Origin: an uncultured Craurococcus sp.
GTDB lineage: Bacteria; Pseudomonadota; Alphaproteobacteria; Acetobacterales; Acetobacteraceae
Reading direction: 5' to 3'
NCBI GenBank assembly: GCA_902805545.1
Contig: CADCTD010000172.1
Location: 1-35,396 of the forward strand
Length of the DNA: 35,396 bases
The stretch's first letter is position 1; each line of letters begins with the position of its first letter. Position numbers and translations under genes: made by a program. Shown in pieces: positions 23,563-32,145 of the stretch. A model generated the notes under the pieces. It was not told the origin of the DNA. It saw only the letters and a program-made list of their open reading frames with translations, and did no database searches.

Positions 23563-23890
23563 CCCTTCGCGCCTCCAGCACGCCGAGGATCGCCCGGACG
23601 ATGCCGCGATAGCCGGTGCAGCGGCAGAGATTCCCTGCCAGCTCCTCCCGCACCCGCGCCTCGTCCGCCTCGGGCAGCCGCAGAACGATGTCCCGTGCCG
23701 TCACCAGCATCCCCGGCGTGCAGTAGCCGCATTGCAGCGCATGCTCGGCGGAGAAGGCCTCGCGCAGCGCCGCCATCACCGCATCCGCTTCGAAGCCCTC
23801 GATGGTGCGGATGGCAGCCCCCGCGCAGGCCCCCGCATGCAGAATGCAGGAGCGCGCCGGCGCCCCGTCCACCTCCACCGTGCAGGCCCC
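23555..23890 (-). pseudogene. N-terminally truncated CoxS-type 2Fe-2S subunit
   Basis: The minus-strand sequence encodes the C-terminal two thirds of a small 2Fe-2S subunit of molybdenum hydroxylases (CoxS/IorA/XdhC-like families). It has the second cluster motif QCGYCTPGM and, later, LAGNLCRCTGYRGIVRA, four cysteines in the correct spacing. The plant-type ferredoxin half (CxxxxCGxC and upstream) is missing. Homology stops at the final GACT of that first motif, near 23890. The remaining piece is about 107-112 aa against a usual 150-170. No medium or large molybdenum subunit lies nearby. The protein would lack its first iron-sulfur cluster and cannot function normally. Confidence 0.75.
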
Positions 23891-24573
23891 TGGCGCAGCG
23901 CGGCGCCCGGGTGCTGCTGGCCGACCTTGCCGGCGCCGAGGCCGCCGCCGGGACCCTCCGCGCCGAAGGCCTCGCCGCCGAGGGCATCGAGGCGGACGTC
24001 TCCTCCGAGGCCGCGACCGCCGCCATGGCCGAGGCCGCCGAGGCCCGCTTCGGCGGCCTCGACATCCTGGTGAACAATGCCGGGATCTACGCCACGCTGA
24101 CGCCGAAGCCCTTCGAGGAGCTCGACATCGCGGAATGGCGCCGCGTGCTGGAGGTGAACGTGATGGGCACCTTCCTCGGCTGCCGCGCCGTGCTGCCGGC
24201 GATGCGGCGGCGCGGCGGCGGACGCATCGTCAACATCAGCTCCGGCGTCGCCTTCAAGGGCAACCCCTACATGGCGCATTACGTCGCCAGCAAGGGCGCC
24301 GTCGTCTCGCTGACCCGCGCCCTGGCGACGGAGCTCGGCCGCCACGGCATCCTCGTCAACAGCGTCGCCCCCGGCTTCACGCTGAGCGACGGTGTGATGC
24401 GCAACCCGGTGCTGGCCGAGGGGGTGAGGGAGCCCTCGCTCCGCGGCCGGGTCCTCGCCCGCGACATGCTGCCGGGGGACCTCGCCGGCGCCGTCTGCTT
24501 CTTCGCCGGGCCCGATGCGGCCTTCATCACCGGCCAGACGCTGGTGGTCGATGGCGGGGCCTATTTCCATTGA
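23887..24573 (+). pseudogene. N-terminally truncated short-chain dehydrogenase
   Basis: From LAQRGARVLLADLAGAEAAA onward this is a classical SDR of about 228 residues. It contains NNAGIY, NISSGVAFKG, the Tyr-Lys pair in YMAHYVASKGAVVSLTRALA, and the C-terminal FITGQTLVVDGGAYFH. The first 20 or so residues, carrying the TGxxxGIG cofactor motif, are absent. Upstream in-frame sequence is antisense to the 2Fe-2S remnant and has no such motif. The frame is otherwise undamaged, so it may still be translated, but it should not bind NAD(P)H normally. Its stop lies 13 bases before the oxygenase gene, so it was probably the first gene of the liv operon. Recent deletion or an assembly chimera are both possible. 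Confidence 0.75.
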
Positions 24574-24586
24574 GCGGAGCGCGCGC

Positions 24587-25564
24587 ATGATCCCCGTCAT
24601 CGACCTCGCCCCGGCGCTTGGCGGCGATGCCGCGGCCCGGCTCCGCACCGGGCAGGAGATCGACCGCACCTGCCGCGAGATCGGCTTCTTCACCATCACC
24701 GGCCATGGCGTCCCGCCCGCGGTGATGGATGCGCTGCGCGGCACTGCGAAGGAGTTCTTCGCCCTCCCGCTCGAGGAGAAGTTGCGGGCGAAGCACCCGG
24801 TGCAGGGCACGCCGCGCGGCTACATCGCCCTCGGCGTCGAGGCGCTGTCGCGCGGCAATGCCTGGGCGACGCCGCCCGACCTCAAGGAATACTACCATGT
24901 CGGCCGCGAGGCCTGGCCCGACGAGCCCTACTGGACCGGCGCGGAGGGCCGCCGCTACTTCATCCCCAATCTCTGGCCCGGGCGCCCCGCCGGCTTCGCC
25001 GCCGCGGCCGATGCCTATTACCGGGCGATGGAGGTGCTCACCGTCGAGCTGATGCGCCTCGCCGCGCTCGGCCTCGGCATCGGCGAGCATTTCTTCGACG
25101 ACAAGCTCGACCGCCACATCACCGCCATGCGCCTCAACCACTACCCGGAGCAGGTGGCGCCGCCCGCTCCCGGCCAGCTCCGCGCCGGCGCGCATACCGA
25201 TTACGGGCTGCTGACCATCCTCAACGGCGAGGAGGCGCCCGGCGGCCTGCAGGTGCAGACGCGCGGCGGAGACTGGCTCGACGTCGCCACCCGCCCGGCC
25301 GATTTCGTCGTCAATATCAGCGACCTGCTGATGCGCTGGACCAATGACCGCTGGGTCTCCAACCTCCATCGCGTGGTGAACCCGCCGGACAGCCTGGCGG
25401 CGCGCAGCCGCCGCCTCTCCATCGCCTATTTCCAGCACCCGAATTACGACGCGCCAATCGAATGCATCGCGCCGCCGGGCGAGGCGAAGTACCCGCCCGT
25501 GCTCTCCGGCGCCTATCGCGACGAGAAGTACCGCCAGACCCGCGTGAAGGAACCCGCTGCATGA
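24587..25564 (+). CDS. Isopenicillin N synthase-like 2-oxoglutarate/Fe(II) oxygenase
   Basis: A 325-aa member of the IPNS/2OG-Fe(II) dioxygenase family. The N-terminal DIOX_N region (IPVIDLAPALGG, then CREIGFFTITGHGVP) precedes the jelly-roll core. The iron ligands are His203 and Asp205 (AHTDYG) and His261 (NLHRVVNPP). The RRLSIAYF segment supplies the 2-oxoglutarate-binding arginine-x-serine. It would hydroxylate or oxidatively cleave a small molecule. Its stop overlaps the start of the liv-type binding-protein gene (ATGA), so it is translationally tied to the importer. That suggests it acts on the imported compound. The specific substrate is unknown. Confidence 0.88.
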   Translation: MIPVIDLAPALGGDAAARLRTGQEIDRTCREIGFFTITGHGVPPAVMDALRGTAKEFFALPLEEKLRAKHPVQGTPRGYIALGVEALSRGNAWATPPDLKEYYHVGREAWPDEPYWTGAEGRRYFIPNLWPGRPAGFAAAADAYYRAMEVLTVELMRLAALGLGIGEHFFDDKLDRHITAMRLNHYPEQVAPPAPGQLRAGAHTDYGLLTILNGEEAPGGLQVQTRGGDWLDVATRPADFVVNISDLLMRWTNDRWVSNLHRVVNPPDSLAARSRRLSIAYFQHPNYDAPIECIAPPGEAKYPPVLSGAYRDEKYRQTRVKEPAA

Positions 25565-26712
25565 TGAACCGCCGCACCCTCCTGCTGGCCGGATTGGCCA
25601 TGCCCGCCCTGAGCCGCGCCGGCTTCGCGGCCGACCCCATCAGGATCGGCATGACCCAGCCGCTGACCGGCGCCGTCGCCGCCTCCGGCAACTACGTCGC
25701 CAATGGCGCGAAGATCGCGGCCGAGGTGTTGAACGCCTCGGGCGGCGTGCTCGGCCGCCCGGTCGAGCTGATCCTCGAGGACAACAAGTCCAACCCGCGC
25801 GAGGCAGTGGCGGCGGCCGAGAAGCTGGTGCTGCGCGACAAGGTGCCGGTGCTGATCGGCGCCTGGTCCTCCACCTTCACCCTCGCCATCATGCCGAAGC
25901 TGATGGAATACAAGGTGCCGATGATCGTCGAGACCTCCTCGGCGGCGCGCATCACCACCTCGGGCAACCCCTGGGTCTTCCGCATCGCCCCGACCTCGGA
26001 GATGGAGGCCGTCGCCTTCGCCGAGCTGCTGGGCAAGTTCACCCCGGCCATCCGCAAGATCGGCTTCCTCTCGGTGAACAACGATTTCGGCCGGGGCGCC
26101 ACCGAGAAATTCTGGGCCGCCCTCGGGGCGAAGGGCATCGCCATCGGCCGTACCGAGACGATGACGCCGGAGGCGACCGACCTCGCCGCGCAGATCACCG
26201 CCCTCAAGCAGTCCGATGCCGACACCGTCTTCCTCACGACCGGCGTCGAGCAGCAGACCCTCGCGCTCCGCCAGGCGGTGGAGCAGCGCCTCGGCAAGCG
26301 GATCGTGACGACCGGCGGTTCCTTCCCCGACCAGCTCCTCGCCAACCCGCTGCCGCCGGGCAATACCAGCTTCCACATCCTTTTCTACGCCCCGTGGTTC
26401 CCCGAGCGCGCGCCGCATCCGCGGATCGCGGAGCGCTACACGGCCGAGTGGAACAGGAAGGGCTGGGAGTTCGCCGGCCTCACCGAGGGCTTCCGCGGTT
26501 ATGACGCCATGCTGACCGTCGCCGAGGCGCTGAAGGCCGCCGGCAAGCCGGAGGCGGAGGCGATCCGCCAGGCGCTCTGGACGGTAAAGCTCGCCGGCGT
26601 CAACGGCGACATCAGCTTCGCCAAGGAAGGCCCGGCCGGGCAGGAGAGCGGACAGAACCGGCCCAACGTCTCCGTCGTGACGCTCAGCGAAGGCAAGACC
26701 GGCCTTCTCTGA
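25561..26712 (+). CDS. LivJ/LivK-like periplasmic binding protein (ABC family 6)
   Basis: A 383-aa exported solute-binding protein. A twin-arginine-like signal (MNRRTLLLAGLAMP) leads to a mature start near AADPIRIGM. The Peripla_BP_6 fold follows: QPLTGAVAASGNYVANGAK, ELILEDNKSNPREAVAAAEK and VLIGAWSSTFTLA. It delivers ligand to the LivHMGF permease encoded directly after it. Family ligands range from branched-chain amino acids to aromatic acids, amides and urea, so the ligand cannot be named. The ATG at 25561 overlaps the oxygenase stop; the next codon is also ATG. Its stop overlaps livH as TGATG. Confidence 0.9.
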   Translation: MMNRRTLLLAGLAMPALSRAGFAADPIRIGMTQPLTGAVAASGNYVANGAKIAAEVLNASGGVLGRPVELILEDNKSNPREAVAAAEKLVLRDKVPVLIGAWSSTFTLAIMPKLMEYKVPMIVETSSAARITTSGNPWVFRIAPTSEMEAVAFAELLGKFTPAIRKIGFLSVNNDFGRGATEKFWAALGAKGIAIGRTETMTPEATDLAAQITALKQSDADTVFLTTGVEQQTLALRQAVEQRLGKRIVTTGGSFPDQLLANPLPPGNTSFHILFYAPWFPERAPHPRIAERYTAEWNRKGWEFAGLTEGFRGYDAMLTVAEALKAAGKPEAEAIRQALWTVKLAGVNGDISFAKEGPAGQESGQNRPNVSVVTLSEGKTGLL

Positions 26713-27584
26713 TGGACCAGGCGCTGCAGCATCTCGTCAACGGCACGGTCCTCGGCGGCACCTATGCGCTTCTGGGGATCGGGCTGACGCTCGTCTTCGG
26801 CGTCATGCGGGTGGTGAACTTCACCCATGGCGAGCTCTATGCCTTCGGCGCCTACATGACCTATGCGGCGGTCTCGCTGCTCGGCCTCGATTTCTACCTC
26901 TCGCTCGCCCTGGCGACGCTGCTCGGCATGGCGCTCGGCGCGGCGATCGAGTTCCTGCTGCTCCGGCCGATGCGCCGGGCCGATATCGACAGCACCATGC
27001 TGGTCATGATCGGCGCCGCGCTCGTGCTGCAGAATGGCGAGATGTGGGCCTGGGGCGGCGTGGCGAAGCTCATCCCCAACCCCTTCCCGGGCACGCCGCT
27101 GGTGGTGGGCCCGGTCTCCGTCCTGCCGCTTCGCCTCTTCGTGCTGGTGGTCTCGATCGCGTTGCTGCTCGGCTTCTGGCTGCTGCTCGACCGCACCCGC
27201 ATCGGCATGGCGATGCGCGCCACCTTCCAGGACCCGGAGACAGCCGCGCTGATGGGCGTCCGCATCAACTGGGTGAACAGCGCGACCTTTGCGATCGGCT
27301 CCGGCCTCGCCGCCGCGGCGGGCGCGCTGCTCGGCCCCGTCTTCATGGTCTCGCCGACCATGGGAGACCTGGTCGGGCTGAAGGCCTTCGCCATCGTCAT
27401 CCTGGGCGGCCTGGGCAGCCTGCCGGGCGCGACCATCGGCGGCTTTGCCCTCGGCTTCGTCGAGGAGTTCGCCGGTGGTTTCGTCTCGACCGAGTACCGC
27501 GATGCCTTCGGCTTCCTCCTCATCATCCTGATCCTGGCCTTGAAGCCGCAAGGCCTGGTGCCGGCGAAGGAGCGCATCGGGTGA
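26712..27584 (+). CDS. livH: Branched-chain amino acid-type ABC permease LivH
   Basis: A 290-aa inner-membrane permease with about eight helices. LivH signatures include LLGIGLTLVFGVMRVVNFTH near the N-terminus and ATFQDPETAALMGVRINWVN in the cytoplasmic coupling loop. FAIVILGGLGSLPGATIGG follows near the C-terminus. With LivM it forms the transmembrane channel of the high-affinity importer. The start overlaps the binding-protein stop (TGATG) and the stop overlaps livM (GTGA). Length and motifs are standard. Confidence 0.92.
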   Translation: MDQALQHLVNGTVLGGTYALLGIGLTLVFGVMRVVNFTHGELYAFGAYMTYAAVSLLGLDFYLSLALATLLGMALGAAIEFLLLRPMRRADIDSTMLVMIGAALVLQNGEMWAWGGVAKLIPNPFPGTPLVVGPVSVLPLRLFVLVVSIALLLGFWLLLDRTRIGMAMRATFQDPETAALMGVRINWVNSATFAIGSGLAAAAGALLGPVFMVSPTMGDLVGLKAFAIVILGGLGSLPGATIGGFALGFVEEFAGGFVSTEYRDAFGFLLIILILALKPQGLVPAKERIG

Positions 27585-28558
27585 GCACGCTTCTCGGCTG
27601 GGGCTTCGTCGCCGCGCTGGCGGCGCTGCCGCTTCTCTTCCCCGACCCCTACCTGCTGGCGGTGCTGACCTCGGCCGGCATCTTCATCATCGGCGCCATC
27701 AGCCTCAACCTGCTGCTCGGCTATACCGGGCAGCTCAGCCTCGGCCATGTCGCCTTCTTCGGCCTCGGCGCCTATGCCAGCGCGCTGGCGACGCTCGGCT
27801 TCGACATCGCCATCGGCTTCGGCTGGAGGCTGGTGGTGGCGCCGCAGCCGGTCTGGCTCGGCTTCCTTGCCGCGATCGTCGTGGCGGGCGGCTTCGGCTG
27901 GCTGCTCGGGCGGCTCGCCTTCCGGGTGCGCGGGGCGTATTTCGTCATCATCACCGTCTGCTTCGCCCAGGTGCTGCGGATGGTGGCGCTCAATTGGGTG
28001 GAGCTCACCCAGGGACCGATGGCGCTGATCTCCATCCCGCCCTTCTCGCTCTGGTGGCCGGGGGAGGGCTGGATTGCGCTCTACCGCAAGGACCAGAATT
28101 ACTGGCTGGTGCTGGCGGTCGCGGTGCTCGCCTTCCTGCTGGTGCGGCAGGTGGTGCGCTCCCGCATCGGCCGGGCGCTGGTGGCGCTCAGGGCGAACGA
28201 GCCGCTGGCGCGCTCCGTCGGCATCCGCGTCACGCACTACCTCGTCGTCGCGGCGGTGATCTCGGCCGGCATCGCCGGCGCCGCGGGCAGCCTCTTCGCC
28301 CATTACGTCCGCATCGTCGATCCGGACGTCTTCCTCTTCATCTACACCGTCACCATGGTCATCATGGTGGTGACGGGCGGCAAGGGCACCCTGTGGGGCC
28401 CGGTGGTCGGCGGCCTCGTCTTCGGGCTGATGCCGGACCTGCTGCGCGGCACCGCCCCGCCCGAGGCGCAATGGATCATCTACGGCACGGCGATGATCCT
28501 CTTCGTCATGTTCCTGCCGCGCGGCATCGTCCCCGCCCTCGTGCGGCGCCCGTCATGA
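27581..28558 (+). CDS. livM: Branched-chain amino acid-type ABC permease LivM
   Basis: A 325-aa inner-membrane permease. LivM landmarks are LNLLLGYTGQLSLGHVAFFG, the loop ALVALRANEPLARSVGI, and the C-terminal VTGGKGTLWGPVVGG. The GTG at 27581 overlaps the livH stop (GTGA). The reading frame extends further upstream, but only as antisense-like sequence within livH. The LivM stop overlaps livG as ATGA. It pairs with LivH in the same transporter. Confidence 0.92.
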   Translation: MSTLLGWGFVAALAALPLLFPDPYLLAVLTSAGIFIIGAISLNLLLGYTGQLSLGHVAFFGLGAYASALATLGFDIAIGFGWRLVVAPQPVWLGFLAAIVVAGGFGWLLGRLAFRVRGAYFVIITVCFAQVLRMVALNWVELTQGPMALISIPPFSLWWPGEGWIALYRKDQNYWLVLAVAVLAFLLVRQVVRSRIGRALVALRANEPLARSVGIRVTHYLVVAAVISAGIAGAAGSLFAHYVRIVDPDVFLFIYTVTMVIMVVTGGKGTLWGPVVGGLVFGLMPDLLRGTAPPEAQWIIYGTAMILFVMFLPRGIVPALVRRPS

Positions 28559-29331
28559 GCGAGGTGCTGCTCTCGGTCGAAGGCCTCGGCGTGCAGATCG
28601 GCGGCCTCACCGCCATCGCCGATATGAGCTTCACCGTGCCGCCCGCGGAGGTCGTGAGCCTCATCGGCCCAAACGGCGCCGGCAAGACCACGGCCTTCAA
28701 CGTCATCACCGGCTACATGCGCCCAACCCGCGGCCGCATCCTCTTCGAGGGGCGGCCCATCGCCGGCCTGGCGCCGGAGCGCATCGCCGCCCGCGGCCTG
28801 GTGCGCAGCTTCCAGCGCACCAGCGTCTTCGCCGGCTGCACCGTCTTCGAGAATGCGCTGATGGCGCTCCACCTCCGCGGCCGCGCCGGGCTGCTGGATG
28901 CGCTGCTGCCCTTCCTCCGCGCCCGGCGGGAGGAGGCCGCGCTGCGCGCCGAAGCCGCCGAGCTGCTCGACCTCGTCGGCCTCGCCGACCGCGCCGATCT
29001 GCCCGCCGAGGCGCTGGCCTATGGCGAGCAGCGCCGCCTCGGCATCGCCATGGCCGCCGCCGCCCATCCGCGCCTCCTGCTGCTGGACGAGCCCGCCGCC
29101 GGCCTCAACCCCTCGGAGACGGCGGAATGCATGGCGCTCATCCGCTGCCTGAAGGAGCGCGGCATGACCGTGTTGCTGGTGGAACATGACATGGCGATGG
29201 TGATGCGCCTCTCCGACCGGATCGTCGTGCTGAACCAGGGCCGCATCATCGCCTCCGGCCCGCCCGCCGCGATCCGCCAGGATCCGGAGGTGATCCGCGC
29301 CTATCTCGGGGCGGCCCATGCTGCGGCTTGA
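28555..29331 (+). CDS. livG: ABC transporter ATP-binding protein LivG
   Basis: A 258-aa ATPase with Walker A GPNGAGKTTAFN and the family-specific signature LAYGEQRRLGIAMA in place of the common LSGGQ. Walker B is LLLLDEPAAGLNP, and the switch histidine lies in LLVEHDMAMVM. It powers the LivHM permease with LivF. The start overlaps livM (ATGA), and the last 14 bases overlap the livF start, as is common in liv operons. Confidence 0.93.
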   Translation: MSEVLLSVEGLGVQIGGLTAIADMSFTVPPAEVVSLIGPNGAGKTTAFNVITGYMRPTRGRILFEGRPIAGLAPERIAARGLVRSFQRTSVFAGCTVFENALMALHLRGRAGLLDALLPFLRARREEAALRAEAAELLDLVGLADRADLPAEALAYGEQRRLGIAMAAAAHPRLLLLDEPAAGLNPSETAECMALIRCLKERGMTVLLVEHDMAMVMRLSDRIVVLNQGRIIASGPPAAIRQDPEVIRAYLGAAHAAA

Positions 29332-30028
29332 GGGTGTCTCCGCCGGCTATGGCCGCATCGCCGCCCTCGCCGAGGTCTCGCTCGAGGTGCGGGAAGGGGA
29401 ACTGGTCAGCCTCATCGGCGCCAATGGCGCAGGCAAGTCGACGACGCTGCGGACCATCAGCGGGCTGCTGAAGCCGACCACCGGCCGCATCACCCTGGAC
29501 GGGCAGGCGATCGGCGGCCTTCCGCCCCGCGAGATCCTGGCCCGCGGCATCGCCCATTGCCCGGAGGGCCGCCGCGTCTTCCCGCATCTCTCGGTGCGGG
29601 AGAACCTCGCCATGGGCGCCCTGCTGCGGCGGGACCGCGCCGGCATCGCCGGGGATCTCGAGGCGATGTATGCCCGCTTCCCCCGCCTCCGCGAGCGCAG
29701 CGGCCAGGCGGCCGGCACCCTCTCCGGCGGCGAGCAGCAGATGCTCGCCATCGCCCGCGCGCTGATGTCCCGCCCGCGCCTGATCATGTTCGACGAGCCC
29801 TCGCTCGGCCTGGCGCCGAGCCTCGTCGAGCAGGTCTTCGCCATCGTCCGTGACATCCGCGCCACCGGCACCACGGTGCTGATGGTGGAGCAGAACGCCA
29901 TGGCCGCGTTGCAGCTCTGCGACCGTGCCTATCTGCTGGAGACCGGCCACGTCCTCCGCACCGGCACCGGCGCCGAGCTCCTGGCGAGCCCGGACGTCCG
30001 CGACGCCTATCTCGGCGGCGCGATCTAG
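29318..30028 (+). CDS. livF: ABC transporter ATP-binding protein LivF
   Basis: A 236-aa ATPase with Walker A GANGAGKSTTLR and a LivF-type HCPEGRRVFPHLSVRENLA segment. The signature is LSGGEQQMLAIARAL, Walker B LIMFDEPSLGLAP, and the switch region MVEQNAMAA. It is the last gene of the importer operon. Its TAG stop is shared, through a CTAG palindrome, with the convergent dioxygenase gene on the other strand. The start is inside livG. Confidence 0.93.
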   Translation: MLRLEGVSAGYGRIAALAEVSLEVREGELVSLIGANGAGKSTTLRTISGLLKPTTGRITLDGQAIGGLPPREILARGIAHCPEGRRVFPHLSVRENLAMGALLRRDRAGIAGDLEAMYARFPRLRERSGQAAGTLSGGEQQMLAIARALMSRPRLIMFDEPSLGLAPSLVEQVFAIVRDIRATGTTVLMVEQNAMAALQLCDRAYLLETGHVLRTGTGAELLASPDVRDAYLGGAI

Positions 30029-30912
30029 GCGGCCTGCTCCAGGGTCGGGGCCACGTCGGCAACCGTGGTGCGGTGCAGGTCCCGCACCTTGGTCGCGTCA
30101 TACCGCCGCGCCCGGTGCATGGTCGCCCGGTTGTCCCACATCACCAGGTCATGCGGCCGCCAGACATGGGCATGGACGAATTCCCGCCCCGTCGCATGCT
30201 CGTTGAGGTCGCGCAGCAGGGCCCGCGCCTCCGGCACCGGCCAGCCCTGGATCGCCCCGGCATGGGCCGAGAGGAAGAGCGAGAGCCGCCCCGTCTTCGG
30301 GTGCCGCCGCACCAGCCGCTGCGGCACCGGCCGCCACTTCTCCAGCTCCTCCGGCGTGAAGTCGGTGAAGCCCAGCACGCCGCGCGAGTAGATCTGGCTG
30401 TGCTCGCAGACGAGGTCCCGCACCATCGCCTTCGTCTCGGCATCCAGCGCATCCCAGGCCGCGCGCATGTCGGCGAATTCGGTGTTGCCGCCGCCGCCCG
30501 GGATCACGCGGGCCGAGAGCAGCGAGTACTTGGCCGGCGTCGGCTTGAAGCTGCTGTCGCTGTGCCAGAGCATGTTGCCGAGCGAGAAGAGCCGCTTGCG
30601 GTCGTCCCGCGCCATCACCTGGCCGTCGCGCTCCAGGTTGGAGATGTCGTTGATCTCCATCGAGAGGCGCCGCGCCTGGCCCTGGACGATGTCGCCCGTC
30701 GCCAGCTCCAGATCCCCGAAATGCCGGCTGAAGGCGATCTGCTGCTGGTCGTCGATCGGCTGGTCACGGAAGACCAGCACGGCGAAGCGGTCCATTCCCT
30801 CGTCGATCGCCGCGGCCTCGGCGGCACCGATCGGCAGGCGGAGGTCGATGCCCGAGACCTCGCCGACGAAATCGGGGCGGGCCGGGTTGGCGGGACGGAT
30901 GGTGAGGCTCAT
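30025..30912 (-). CDS. TauD/TfdA-family 2-oxoglutarate dioxygenase
   Basis: A 295-aa non-haem iron enzyme. The iron ligands are His117 and Asp119 (LWHSDSSF) and the distal His266 in MWDNRATMHRARRYD, with a downstream Arg for 2-oxoglutarate. The WDNRATMHRA signature is characteristic of the TfdA (2,4-D dioxygenase-like) and TauD branches. Such enzymes cleave ether- or sulfonate-type bonds by alpha-hydroxylation; the substrate here is unknown. I chose the ATG at 30912; the upstream in-frame extension is polar and lies in the divergent intergenic region. It is convergent with livF and divergent from the AapJ-like gene across 131 bases. Confidence 0.9.
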   Translation of the reverse strand: MSLTIRPANPARPDFVGEVSGIDLRLPIGAAEAAAIDEGMDRFAVLVFRDQPIDDQQQIAFSRHFGDLELATGDIVQGQARRLSMEINDISNLERDGQVMARDDRKRLFSLGNMLWHSDSSFKPTPAKYSLLSARVIPGGGGNTEFADMRAAWDALDAETKAMVRDLVCEHSQIYSRGVLGFTDFTPEELEKWRPVPQRLVRRHPKTGRLSLFLSAHAGAIQGWPVPEARALLRDLNEHATGREFVHAHVWRPHDLVMWDNRATMHRARRYDATKVRDLHRTTVADVAPTLEQAA

Positions 30913-31043
30913 GGCGGCGGTTCCCTCGGTCGGGGGCTTCGGCCCCGTTGCGGCCGAGACTAGAGCAAACCGCCGGGCCAGGGAATTGCTTGCGCTGCCC
31001 GCCACCCCCGGCGAAGCTTCCCGTGCCGCAACGGGGGATGAGC

Positions 31044-32057
31044 ATGATCCGCACTCTGCTTCTCGGTTTCTGCCTCGGGCTCGCCGCCCTGGCCCAGGCC
31101 AAGGCCCAACCCGCGGCGGACACGCTCGCCGCCATCAGGGCCCGCGGCCAGGTGGTCTGCGGCGTCTCGGTCAATACCATCGGCTTCGCCGTGCCCGATG
31201 CGCGCGGCGTCTTCCGCGGCCTCGATGTCGATGCCTGCCGCGCCGTCGCCGCCGCCATCCTGGGCGACGCCACCAAGGTCCGTTTCGTCCCCACGACGAC
31301 GCAGGTGCGCTTCACCGCCCTGCAATCCGGCGAGGTCGACCTCCTCGTCCGCAACACCACCTGGTCGCTCGGGCGTGAGGCGCAGCTCGGCCTCGCCTTC
31401 GCCAGCATCAATTTCTACGACGGCCAGGGCTTCATGGTGCGGAAGTCCGCCGGCGTCGCCTCCGCCCGCCAGCTCGACGGCGCCACCATCTGCGTCCAGC
31501 CCGGCACGACGACGGAGCTGAACCTCGCCGATTACTTCCGCAGCCACAACATGCGCTTCACCCCGGTGGTGATCGAGCAGGTGGAGGAGATCCGCGCCGC
31601 CTTCGTCAGCGGCCGGTGCGATGCCTATACCAACGACGCCTCCTCCCTCGCCTCCTTCCGCGCCAGCCAGGGCAACAGCGGCGACTTCGTCCTGCTGCCC
31701 GAGATCATCTCGAAGGAGCCGCTCGGCGCCGTGGTGCGCAAGGGCGACTGGCGCTTCTTCGACATCGTCCGCTGGTCCCACTTCGCCATGGTCGCGGCCG
31801 AGGAGCTCGGCATCACCAGCGAGAACATCGACAGCTTCATGGCGAGCCCCAACCCCGACATCCAGCGCCTGCTCGGCCGCACCGGCGAGTTCGGCCGCGC
31901 GATGGGCGTCGAGAACGACTGGGCGGTGCGGATCATCCGCCAGGTCGGCAATCTCGGCGAGGTCTGGGAGCGCAACATCACCCCGCTCGGCATCCCCCGC
32001 GGCATCAACGGGCTCTGGACCAAGGGCGGGCTGCAATACGCCCCGCCCATCCGCTGA
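31044..32057 (+). CDS. aapJ: AapJ-like general L-amino acid-binding protein
   Basis: A 337-aa exported solute-binding protein of family 3. It has a signal peptide (about residues 1-22, ending AKAQP). The AapJ-type core motifs are RARGQVVCGVSVNTIGF, RNTTWSLGREA and FYDGQGFMVRK, and the C-terminal INGLWTKGGLQYAPP segment is highly characteristic. It would bind a broad range of L-amino acids in the periplasm. I chose the ATG at 31044, with GGGGGA six bases ahead, over the ATG two codons earlier that directly abuts the purine run. The aapQMP permease/ATPase genes are not in the window. It may serve a transporter elsewhere. Confidence 0.87.
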   Translation: MIRTLLLGFCLGLAALAQAKAQPAADTLAAIRARGQVVCGVSVNTIGFAVPDARGVFRGLDVDACRAVAAAILGDATKVRFVPTTTQVRFTALQSGEVDLLVRNTTWSLGREAQLGLAFASINFYDGQGFMVRKSAGVASARQLDGATICVQPGTTTELNLADYFRSHNMRFTPVVIEQVEEIRAAFVSGRCDAYTNDASSLASFRASQGNSGDFVLLPEIISKEPLGAVVRKGDWRFFDIVRWSHFAMVAAEELGITSENIDSFMASPNPDIQRLLGRTGEFGRAMGVENDWAVRIIRQVGNLGEVWERNITPLGIPRGINGLWTKGGLQYAPPIR

Positions 32058-32076
32058 TCCGGCGGAGTTTGCTTGA

Positions 32077-32093
32077 CGCGGGCCTCGCCCGCG
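32077..32093. terminator. Hairpin after the AapJ-like gene
   Basis: Perfect 7-bp arms CGCGGGC/GCCCGCG around a CTC loop lie 19 bases after the AapJ-like stop codon. The stem is strong, but no T-run follows. It could be a weak terminator or a mRNA-stabilising 3' hairpin. Confidence 0.35.
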
Positions 32094-32145
32094 ACGGAGG
32101 CTTGCCGCCAGAGCCGGCGACAGACCGGCCCGACGGGAGGCTTCC

